From positions 15,195,006 through 15,259,005 of the forward strand of contig NC_087063.1 in the NCBI RefSeq assembly GCF_963678635.1: a stretch of DNA of 64,000 nucleotides, written 5' to 3'. The DNA is from Symsagittifera roscoffensis. Taxonomy: Eukaryota; Xenacoelomorpha; Acoela; Convolutidae. Below the pieces are notes generated by a model. That model made no database searches and had not been told where the DNA came from. It was given only the letters and a program-made list of their open reading frames with translations. The position numbers and the translations under genes were made by a program. Within the stretch, counting starts at the first letter, position 1. The number at the start of each line of letters is the position of its first letter. This document shows, in pieces, positions 41,301 to 53,300 of this stretch.

Positions 41301-44300
41301 GATAATATTAAAAAGCTCATCAAAACTTTCTAGTTAAAAAGTCGAAAGTTGTCAGAAGAAAAACAACACCCCGACCTTAGATATTCCGTCACTTTCTTTG
41401 AATCAGGGGATTATTTAGGGGGAGGGAACGCCTTTTTTTGACCTGTTTTTCAAAATTTTCCCTGCGGCGCAGAAATTACCAAAACAAGGTCTTGTTAGTG
41501 AAAATCTGCCGCCCCCCCCCCCCCCTCTCAAGAAAACCCTAGATCCGCCCCTGCGTTGAATCATGACTGTATTTTGTTCCGACTTACGGAAATTGCGTGC
41601 CCAAGTGGTTATTTTTCTCAAGGTTAATTTCCTTTTTAACTGGCCTTTTAGGCAGAGTTTTTATACCATCTGGAAAATACTGAAATCCAAGGCTCAAAAT
41701 TAAAATGAGTTTTCACCTGTGATTTTTTCTTTAAAAGTTATACGAGAATAATATGATTCAATTTATAACAATTAACGCGCGTTAATCGGCGAACAAGCAG
41801 CAAAGAAAATTATTCCAAGTTGAATTCAGTCAAGGAATTTGCTTTTTTAAAACCTTGCCAGACGCAAAATATAGTACTAAGGATTTTGTATAGAGTGTGG
41901 GAGGGTACAGTTAAGAACTAAAACATGAAAAAAACTTGACAAAAAGTTGAAAGTTTTAATAATTGATAATTAAAAGTTCAAAAAAGTTTTGCATGTTTTT
42001 GACAATTTTTTGAAACAAAACTTTCTCATTGTTGCGTAAAGGCTGCGGTAGCAATAAGAGCTTCGCCCTGATACGAGCATTATTTTTATATAGTTTTGAT
42101 TTAACATGCTAAAACAACAAGGGTAACAAATAGCATACAATTGTCGTGCAGATTAGCCAAGAATATAAATAGTTAATGGTTCCAGAACAAAAACAAGCTT
42201 TTGAGTGAAACTTATGAGCTAAGATTCATAACTCAGAGAAATCGAAAATCAGTCATCATAGAAGCAGGTTTAAAAATCAGTCAGTCAGAAAAATGTTGAA
42301 ATATTGTTGAGTTGATGAAAGTAAAACAACCTATATGAAAATGTACAACTAATATATAAAATGGTAAGACTTAGAAGTAAGCGGAACAATCTGTTAACCC
42401 ATAGAACCCATAGATGTCAGAAACAAACGAAAACTCTCGTGGTGAAAAGAAACGAAAGTTGGAGAAAGCCACAAACTGCCGAAAGCAACTCAAACATGGA
42501 TGAAGTGTTTGAAAGAAAGAACCCCAAACCAATCATGGATAATAGAAGCAAGCCATATCATCATTTTCCGAAATCTCTCCCCAGGCAAAACTTGCGGTCG
42601 ACCAATTTTTTGTGTGAATCCAATTAAACCTCGCGAAGTTCTCCACCGTTGTTGAGAACTCTCAGTTTCGAATCACTTAAGTTTTAGTTGATTTTCACTC
42701 ACAATATTGTTAGTCATTCATCAAATTTAGCCTCCACACAGGTATGTAAGTTTTCACACTGAAGTGAGGTTGGGCGACAGAAAAAGTTTTTCACCAGACG
42801 ACACAAGAAGTGTCTTTTTTGTCTTTTCATTTGACCTTGTATTCCCTTTTCCCGTTTTCATTTGACCTTTTTGTAAAACAATGCAGAAACAGAGTCTGTG
42901 TTTCACCTTTTGCAAACGTTTGGTTGCTGAGAGGTTACTTTTTTCTAAACGTTTTGGGAAGACTTGGTCATAAGTAGGAGGAGGAGGAAGGTACCCTGAA
43001 GAATGCGTGGGTGGATCCGCCCATGACTGTGCCGTATTTGATGCGGTGTTGCTGGCTCAGACCCTCTGCGTCTTTGATTGGGGCCTCCATTCTGGTGACT
43101 GTGAGGAAGGCGGCCAAATTGGCAGTGTAGGAGGCGATGCAGATGAGCACGAAAAACCACCACGTGCCTAGATATCAATTACAACCACGATCAAAAAGTC
43201 AATAATCAAGGTCACTGAAAAATAACTGACATTTGAATGAAAATAATCATAAAATTATCTAAAGTATAATATTTAAGATACATTATGTATTACGAGAGTT
43301 GTCGATCAGGAAAGTTGTACCATAAGCCATAAGGCTGTTTAGAGAACAATTTGGACAAGAACTTCTTGGGAACAAATTTTTTGAGAAGAACTTCGATTTG
43401 GTCAGAAACTTATTGATAGAAACTATTAGAGAGAAATCACATTTAAAAAATTGGATTAAAACAAAATTTTTAGGCCAATAAGACTAATTGCGCATTGAGG
43501 AGTTTTTCAACAACTTTTTTATGGAACAAAAAAATGTCACGGCAAAAATTCATAAAATCTTATTACTGTGGAAGTTTAGGAGTTAGAAGTTTAGTTAAGA
43601 AGTCTTATAGCCTGTTAAGACAATAGTACCTCAGTCAAATCAAATTAAACATTTTCATTACTGATTTTCTTCTGAAATAAATGAAGTGTAATTTAATGAC
43701 TTGATATTGTGCGCCTCGTGAAATGAAGTTACGAGCTTAATCCATGTTTTATACAGTGCCAACAATACTCTGAAAAACTGTTCTGTTGACCCCGCTCTGA
43801 CCATTCCGTATTTGACTTTGTTTTGACTCTTTAGACCATCCACGTCAGCGATGGGTGTTTCGTGGATCTTGACGGTGAGAAAGGCGGCTAAATTGGCCGT
43901 GTAACTCGAGATGAAGAGTATGACGAATACGTACCACGCTACTGTCACAATAGAAAGCATAATATGGTAAAAATGATTAAAAAACGTTAAATATTTAAAA
44001 CAGGATAATTATTCTAGTTACCATTTTTTTGGTTATAAACTAAAAATCAATGATTTCCTCTGCCCTTTTAAATGAATTTTTATCTAGCAAATGACGAATA
44101 TGCCACAATCAACCCTGTGTCGGCGAAAAATAAGTTTTAGATTAAATCTAGATGCATTTTTCTGTAGTTTTTTTAAACCTGGAACTCAAAGCAAGTAAAC
44201 CACTGTTGTGGCTGCCCTGTTTTAATGGTTTATGACTGCAGAAGTTAAGTTGTCGTGGTTGTGGTTAAGTCATTGTATAACTGGGTACGTTTATCAAGCG

Positions 44301-47300
44301 CAGTCGATGTTGAAGGTTTCAAATGTTGCAACTTGTTAGTGTTCTTTTTTAGACTACTTTCAATGTCGAGGAATATTATCGTGTTTTGTCTTTCAAAATA
44401 GAAAAAAATGAAAAATTCAAGCAGGAGGAAAACCATTTTTATGATACTCAGGGGTGGATTCAGGGGAATTCAGCGGGCGGACGCCCCATTCCTCAGGGCT
44501 TCGACCTTTTGGTACTCTTTGAAAACATTCTTTTTTTGGCGTACTGACCCTAACACTCTCTTAAAGGCGCCTTTGGCACCAATATGCATTAACCGTGGGA
44601 GGGGAGCCCGTACCGAGAAACATTTTTTGGTCAAAATTTTCCATAAGTGCCTGAAAACGCCTTTTTGGACTGTTTTTTTCTTAAATTCGGCTGCTGCGCA
44701 AAAATTTGGTCGAAACAAAATCTTTATAGTTATTTGGGAGATCTCAAAAATTCAATTTGGTCGAGCTTAAGAAATTCGACTAAATTTTTGAAAATCCCGC
44801 TCGAAAAAATCCTAGATCCGCTCCTGGTGATAACGCTATAAAAATAAGATCGACTCATCATGTAAAAGAAATATCTATCTGTGACACAATAGAACCTGTG
44901 GCGTTTACATAGAATTCTAGGAAACGATCTTGATCTTCTAAACTGCATTTTTAAAAGCAATTCCATGGCTTTTCACTTGAAAAAATATGACAGCTGAGCA
45001 CATAAAAATATTTGGCCCGAAATCATTTCCTAGATCGCAGTCTTAATTAGTAGTGTTCTCATTTAGCGAACTTGAGTCAAATCATTTTTGACTGCAGACA
45101 TGTTTTCACCAAATGCTCGTTTCTTTTCGCGATTGTTATGCATTATGGAGTTTACATTTCTGCCTGACTTGGTGTTGTGTCCATGCATGGATGATATCAA
45201 ACATTGAACAACATTTGGAGACAGTCTTCCTACTTTTTTCATGCCCCATTAACTCCATTCCGCCACAGAACAACAATCAACATTAAGTGATCACGACAAT
45301 ATTGCTACTTTTCCATGTCGCTGATCTTCGTGGCGCTATTTTGACAACAGTTTTTAAAATGCTAAGCACAATAATTAGCAGAACGATCAGAATATAGATT
45401 TAAAATTACAATAATTTTTGATGTTTTTTCTTAATTAATAAATTACGTATCGTATTTTAGAATAAATCATTCAGATTTAGGACTTTCGGTCTAGGATTTT
45501 CGGTCCAAATCATGCCCGTGGTCAATCATTTTAATTCAAGTTAAATTTTTCCCAACTTATAAAAATCTGTGATAATTCCGGATCATAAAGTGCCTTCTGA
45601 TCGTTCTGCTTTAGGATTACGCATCACAAACAACATTAAAATCGCTTTTCTTTTTATTTATCAACATCATTGCGCATTGCTTTGTGACCTTGAGATGAAA
45701 GTAACAATAGAGCAAAACTAAGTTGACGACATTGAAACAGGTAACAATAGTGGATAAATCTATGGGAGACCTTGAATGGTAACAATAGCGCATACGTATG
45801 ACTGAGTTGAACTCATCAGGAGACGTTGAATGGAAACAAAAGCGGCGCATACGCGAAACTGAGTTGTTGATCATGAAAAACATGTAACAATACGCGTAGA
45901 AGTTTGGGTGACCTTGAAAAACATGTAAGTGGATCCCCTGTATATGGTTCCGTATTTGATCTTGGTCTGTCGGACTAGATCCTCTTCGTTTGCGATTGGG
46001 GAGTCCATTCTGGTCACTGTGAGGAAGGCTGCTAAGTTGGCTGTGTAGGACGAGACCAATATTATGGTTGTCATGTACCACATCGCTGCATTATGCATAT
46101 AGTACAATTTCACTCACATCATCAGGGCGAAAGGGTTTTATAATTGGACCATTTCAATGCAACTTTTTTTTCAAAATGAAACAAACTGACTTACATAGGG
46201 GTTATACTTTACCTGCAATTTGGTCTCAAGATAAATTTGATTAAAAACTGTAAGAAAAAATCTTTATATTGGAGTAGATAATCGCTAATCGATTGAGGAG
46301 CTTCAGTAGACTAGTTGTGTAGCCCGATAGAGTCAATATAATTTATATTGGCAAACTTTTAAAATTTCAAATATCTTCCAACTTTGTGATGTTGGGAAAA
46401 GTTTTGTCATTTTTGCAGCTAGTTTTTGTAACGTTTTTTCCTTTTTCATAAGTCATATATTCAGAGTCACTAGTGATGAGCTGAAAACTTTTGTCCGCTT
46501 GAGCGGCCCATCAAGTGATTTTTGAACAAAATCGTTAACCGTAGTCATGCTGGTTGAAATAAATACTGCTGCTCCAAATTTTGAATTAAAGTCTTCCTTC
46601 AAATGAATTGAGAATTCAAGTTTTTTTCACAACTTAAGTGACGTGTTGTTGACCTAGTACCACACCCATTGAAGTTACTTTGAAGTAGCCAGTTTAATGC
46701 TTTTTTTTGTTTTGGTCATTTTTTGTTTCACCGAAATGGTTTTAAAATTTTAAAATTCCAAACGAACGATTTTAAAGTACATCGATTGAAAAAATAATCT
46801 AGCTGACCGAAAAAAAAATTTTATTTTGATAATTTTTCAACCTTCATGTTCTTTTAAAAAATACTGTGTGTCTGAGCTTTTGAACTTAAATTCTTTTTTA
46901 GTATAATCACTTTTTTCATAAGGCTAACTCAATTAGAGAAATTTGGGACAATTGGTAGTCTTTTTCCAGATGGGATTTCTTTGAAAAAATTATCCATTTT
47001 CAAAGCTGAAAGTCATTCAAGTTTTTTGCTACATTTTTATTTCCGATAGCAAAAAGCGTAGCTTACCTTGTTTTCAAATAAGAATTGCTTTAACTTATAT
47101 AAGAATCAAAAGTCGAGCCGCAAAAAGTAAAAAAAAATGAGCGTGATCAGTCATTTAGATTTCTTTTTAAAAAAACACACGACTTAAATTACAGTCTTCA
47201 TTTCGTTCATTGACACTTTGTTCATCTGACCCAAAATCTTTACTCGTTGAAAAATATAGAATTTGGTTTGTACTAAACAACGTATTTAAACGAAGTTTAT

Positions 47301-50300
47301 TCTTATATATGATATCTCTTATCGAATAAGGAATCTCACAGGCAAGATTTGGTTTTCAAAATTATCGATGTAGAACACATAAAAAGGAGGGGTGGGAAAA
47401 AATTTCTTCCTGTTGATTGAAATGAAAAGTTCAAAAACAATTCTTCAAAATAATTTACTCAAAAATGGTTTCAATCTTCACATTAAGTTTGTTAGAAAAA
47501 ATTTAGTAGTAATTTCTAAGAACCAATGCAAAAAACAGAAACTTTTTGCTCAAATCGAAATGACGAAAATTGCTCAAAATGATAATCTTCTAATGTGAGC
47601 TTTAAGAAAAATAGGCTTTAAAACCTATCAAAAATCGAAACAAAAAAGATGGCTTTGATCATAAAAGTGTTTTGAAATAACAACAAATTTGCTTATTATT
47701 TAAATTTAGATTATTTAAATTTTCAATAAAAAGTTACACTTGAATATCAATTAAACGTCAGAAAAACGAGCGAAAAAACTTCGAAAATACGATTGTTTTT
47801 GTTCCGACTTTCGATACGAAAGTAACGGAATATTTGTGCTCCGGTTGGGTTTTTTTTTCTTCAGACAAATTTCGACTTTTTAACTAGCCATTTTTGACCA
47901 ATTTTTTTTATATCATTCGAAAGCTATTGTTGTTCTGAGCTTAAAATTGAAAAGATATTTTAGCTGTAATCATTTTTTGTAAAGTTATGGGGGGCTTAAA
48001 GATTGCCATTTTGGCCAATTTGGGACAATTAACGCGCGATATATTTCGCGCTATTAACGCGTAAGCGGAGATTTAATCCGCCCTAGAAATTGTTCCAAAT
48101 TGGTTGAAGGAAGCTTATTTGTCATAATTGATTTATTACTAGGAGCAAAATCTATCACTTTGTTTTATATGGCGTGTGGGGGGATGTTTTTCATTTAAAA
48201 ATTTCAAATTTTAGAAAAAAATGTTTCATTTTATTTTATTACATTTAATTTTTTTTTGTTATTACTGCTCCAGAACCTCAAAAGTCAGTCGGAACATTCA
48301 GGGCTTCGCCCTCATACGAGCAGTCTTGTTCTAATTTTGCCACTAATTTTGTAGATATTATTCGTTTGTTTTAGCTTTTCGATTGTTGCACTAAGCCTTT
48401 ATTAACGCAAGATTACCTAAGACTTCTAAAAATGTAGTTCATTTTTTTACTTGCACGTAGTAAAGAACTTTTAAAAAATTTCTAAAATAAATATTGCAAA
48501 TTTTCTAAGCTAGATCTCGCAATTCAACCTTTTTAATCAATTCAGAACAATTGAGCTATAAAAAAGTTTAGTGTTAAAATTGTAGGCCTCAAAATTTTTT
48601 AAATTGAAGAGTAGATTTTTGCTACAATCAATGAGGGAATTGATTTAGATATCACAGAAACCATTGTGTAAAAATAAGCCAGCTATATATTTGTACATTT
48701 CTTCTTTGTTGTAACAAATTGTCAGATATATTTTAAAAAAATTGGGAATGATATAATCTTTGAATTTCGTTTAAATCAACTTTTGTTTTTTATAACTCTG
48801 CAAAGCAGTAGATTTTGGCCGAGTAGTATCCATGTGGTTTCTCTATGATTTGTCAGTTAAAAATAACAAATCGTAATTGACATTTTAAAAATAATTTAAT
48901 CAAAAATGGTTAAAAATTGCCAGGAAAATTGTTAGAGAAACTTGCTTGGTTTCTGTGATTTCAAGGAAAAAATTGAAAGTTTAGAAATCACCCAACTTGA
49001 AATTAGCCAATTTTAACAAATCAAATATCAAATGTCAGTCACTTCGATATCAAATATATTTTCAGCCAATTAGAAAAATCAAATATCAGACGTTTTTTGT
49101 GCACCTTAGATTTATATCTATCAAAGCTCATTTGGAGTCCCAGTGGGAAGTTGATTAGGAAATATAAGCTTCCAATAGCTTCAAAGTCAAACTGATGGTT
49201 AACTAAATCAATTTACATTCCAGGTTCCGACCACAAAAGTTTTTGCATTTAGTAATTTTTTTTCTTCAAGTTTTCAGGTAGGAGGAATTCAATCCAAGCT
49301 TTAATATATAGATATTAAGACTTAAATCAACTTCAAAACTAATTGTTGAGATTAAAAACTGGTAATTTTTTGGGTGCGTGGCGTTTGAATTATTATTATG
49401 AAGATAACTTGAATTTCATGATGATAACTTGAAAAATTTATCGTGAAAACCTTTTAAAATAAAAATCTTTGGCTCATATTTATAAAAATATTTCAATATG
49501 AGAAAACTGGTCAATAGTTAATTTTTTATTGCGCTGTGAAATCTTAAAAATTTATTTCGGTTTTTTGCTAACGTTTTTTTTGTTTTTGCCCCACCTGCCA
49601 ATTTTTACAAGTTAAGTTTTTGTTCACGTGGTCGGATTGCTATAAAAACCTACAAACATATTTGGCAAACATAGTTAATCTTGTAAGTTTGCTCGTTACA
49701 TAATAAAAGTGATGCTCGTGTGAGGTGGGGAGAAAAGGGGCTGTTTCCGAAAAAAAGTCTTTCACGTTTTTAGAGTCTATTTCCTAATTTGAGAGCGCAT
49801 AAATTGCCTTCTGTTAGCATATGAAGTTGAATTGTAAAAAAAATCAAAAGTCAAACAGCGGTAAATCAATTTCAAGCGTTATCAAAATTAATGATTTTTA
49901 GTTAGAAAACACAATTGTAATGAATAATGAGTTAAGAAGAAGAATGTTTTCAAAAAATTTCAAATTTATTTTTGAATTTTTTTCCATCTCTGATTCAAAC
50001 TGAAATTAGATTTTAAAAAAGCCAAAGCACTGAGATGTTATGTTCTCTAACTGTATAGCCCAAACAGCGATTGTAGTAAAAATCCAAAAAAAGTCCCCGT
50101 TGAAAATCAGTCTGAAAAGCAAAAACTTTCAGACCTTTTTGTTTCGACATACAGAAAATGTTTAATAACAATGTAATAGAATTTTTAATATAGATGGCTG
50201 AAGTGGTTTTAATTATGAGACTGAATTTTCTTTGAGGTAGTCAAAATCATACGAAAAAAAACTTCATACGTTTTGCGCCATAGTTCCCTTCCCACTGTTG

Positions 50301-53300
50301 CCACCAAATTCAGCAGAACATCATGATCATTTTCATTACATACAACTGTCTGATCTCAACAAACAACCTAAAGTCTTTTCTTCAACTTCAGTTCAAAATT
50401 TTTTTTGTAGTTAGCATGAAAATAACATTTTGTCGCATTTGAAACTATTCACTCAAAGATCCTATAAAAAAACGTTTCTACACGTTTCTACAGATGCTAA
50501 GCAAAATTCGTTTTTACTAAATTTTACTAAGTAATTTATTCTTCATATTCATTTCCAAACCAGCAGTTTTTCGAGAAACTATTTGGGGCAAGGGCGTGGA
50601 TTGAAGGCTATTGGGGCGAGGGTGATGGGTTGTCTTAGGCTGAATAGATAGTAGTGATATGTTGATCGTTGTTCATGTATACGCATGTTAATTTTTTCAA
50701 AGTTGTTCAAAATTGGCTTTTTCAATAAGTTTTCAATTTTTTTTTGCCTTGATCTAGATACTTTGCCGTGTTTCCCAGTATAATGATACCAAATTTTTAG
50801 ATTTTCGGAGCTCGAGCAGATAAACCATGTTTTTTTTTGCTTCAAAAATGGGACATTTACAAAAAATATATGTAATTTGAATTTTCTTTATTGCGAAATT
50901 CTATATCAGCGTGAGAAGGGAGTTATGATGACGTGCCTACCGGATATTATGCGAGTGGACAGAGCGCGTGGACTGATCTCGGATCCCTGTTGCATCATGG
51001 CCCCAGCTGCGAACCATAGGGAGTTGATTAGAGTGAACTGGTTCTCCACTTCGTCCGAGTCCTCATTCGGTCTGTACCACTCGTAGGGAGTGAAGCGGGC
51101 CATGATGAACAGTACCATGCTGATGGCTGAAACAGACCACGCCCCAAATGTATCCAACTGCACAGGTTGACAGAAGAAACCAGTTAGGCAGTTCAGATAC
51201 TATGGCCCATATATTGTAGTAAGTTCAAAAAAATAGGAGTCAAAAGAGTCGAATCGTCCTCTAAACCCTTTCCCCCCCCCCCCCCCCCCCCAAACACCAC
51301 CACCACCACCACCAACACCTCTCTAAATCGATCTTGAGTATTGTAACTATAAAATGGTTGCTGCATATCATTATTATGTAACACCTCCGTATTTTTGTTT
51401 GGCTTATCTGATAGCTGGTTTATATGTCGTCTGGCTTATATACTGAACCAATGTATGTACCTATGTAACTGACAATTAGGTACATCCAAATGTCATAATG
51501 GAGTGGCTTCAGAAAAGAGAAAATGGAGGGAGTCTTGCTCTCCTGCATGCGATACAGGATGGAGATGCCTAAGTTCATGAAGGGGGTTGAGAAGTCTATG
51601 GCATCCTGTCTGAGATAGTTGATGGTCAAGGGAGCCACGGCCAGATCGGCACGCTAAAAATCAATTCACAGCATAAGCATCGAAAAAGTTCGATTATCCT
51701 TTAAAAAGCCATTTCCCACTTTCAAAATTGATTTCAAAAATTATAATGTCGCCTTCGTAGAAACAACCAGTCACAAGTAGGCCCAGTCAACTTTTAAAAA
51801 GGACATCATTTAGAAAACATTTGAGCTCAAAATCGGGACAATTTTTGTTTAAAATATTATCTCACATTTTCCATAAGTTCGCCGACCATTCCATCCCATC
51901 CATCTTTAGTATTACTCCCATATCTCCCATCAGCTACTTCGTGTATCTCGTACTGGAAGTCCACCCCCAGTCTGTCTAAGTAGATGGCCATGTACTCTAA
52001 CAGGTCCATGCAATAGCCCTCGTATCTGTCATTTCCACTCAGGGGGTCGTCGGTCTCTTTTAATTGCGTGAAGGGCGCGGACTAAAACAGCACAAGGTTT
52101 TTAGTTTTTTTCCAGACTCGTGAAAAAACGTAACGCATATAAACCATCACGGGCACATTTTGGGAAACGCAGCGCAGGGGTCGGGGTGGAGAACGCCTCA
52201 GGTGTTTAATCCTCTCGCTATCCGAAGACGGATCAACGTTGAAATTTTTCTTGAGGCGCCTGTGCTGTCAGCATGCTTTAATTTTGAGGTCCCTTTGTTC
52301 TATCTTGAGATATCCATTTTTGGCGACGAACCCTAAAAGTTTTCTAAATACATACTAATATATATACTAATATATACTAATTTTGAGGGGGGAGCGCGCG
52401 CCAAAAAAACGCAATTTTTTCGGTCACAGCTTTCCAAAAAAGTGCCTAAAACGCCAAAAAAAAACAGGATCTCTTTAGCGCGCTGGGAGAGCTCGGAAAA
52501 CCAATTTGGTTGATCTAAAAAAAGGTCGATGAAATTTTCTGAAAATTTTTTCAAAATCCGCCCCCTCGAGAAAATCCTAGATCCGCCCGTGTTTACAACC
52601 ACAGTGTTTGCTACACAAGCGTTGAAACTAGGATCAAAAACAATTTTTTTTCGGGGAGGAACTTTGTATCCGGGTGTGTTTTATTTTTTTCTTTTTGTTT
52701 TCCACGGACAATCAGGTGTCACAAACAATCATGGGAGAAGAAAAAGTGATATATTATATTAAAACCCTTTTAGTCGTGATTCGAACGACAAAAAAAACTT
52801 TGAAAAAACTTTCTGTGTCAAGAAAAACTGACTGGAAATTTTTAATTTTTGGTCAATGTTCGAGCTAATAAGGTGAGAATGCAGGCTTATAATAGCCTAT
52901 TTATGCTGAAATTAAGTCGTGAAAGTTTAGTTGTACTCGAGTAAAGTTAGTTTTTGGGGTTTTTTAGCGCCATTTTGAGAATCAGAGATTCCAAAAAAAC
53001 TGCGAAAAAATTTGAAACTTTCTTGTTCTACTTTACTGTTCAGATATTTCTATCACACCACGCAGAAAAAAAAGAACACTAATTTGAAAAAGAAAGTTAT
53101 GTATTTTTTAAAACTATGGTCAAACATTTTGTGCTACTTGCGCAGTAACCGGCTGTCCTTGTAAATCGATCGGGAACACAAGAGATGGGAAAAGTTTCCG
53201 CCACCTGCATATCAACCTGGTTTCTTCGACAGTTAATTGAAAAAGATCATTCGGGTGTGTTTCTTCTCATTTTGAGAATCAGGGATTCCAAAAAAACTGC

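Noticed and set aside
42361-42627. 88-codon + strand ORF in a receptor intron
   Set aside because: No domain recognised, basic low-information sequence, lies among repeats in an intron, no splice or promoter support beyond a nearby TATATAAA.
42995-46085. Three separate glutamate receptor genes in tandem
   Set aside because: Only the M3 segment is triplicated; S1, pore loop, S2 core and M4 each occur once, so duplicated exons of one gene fit better.
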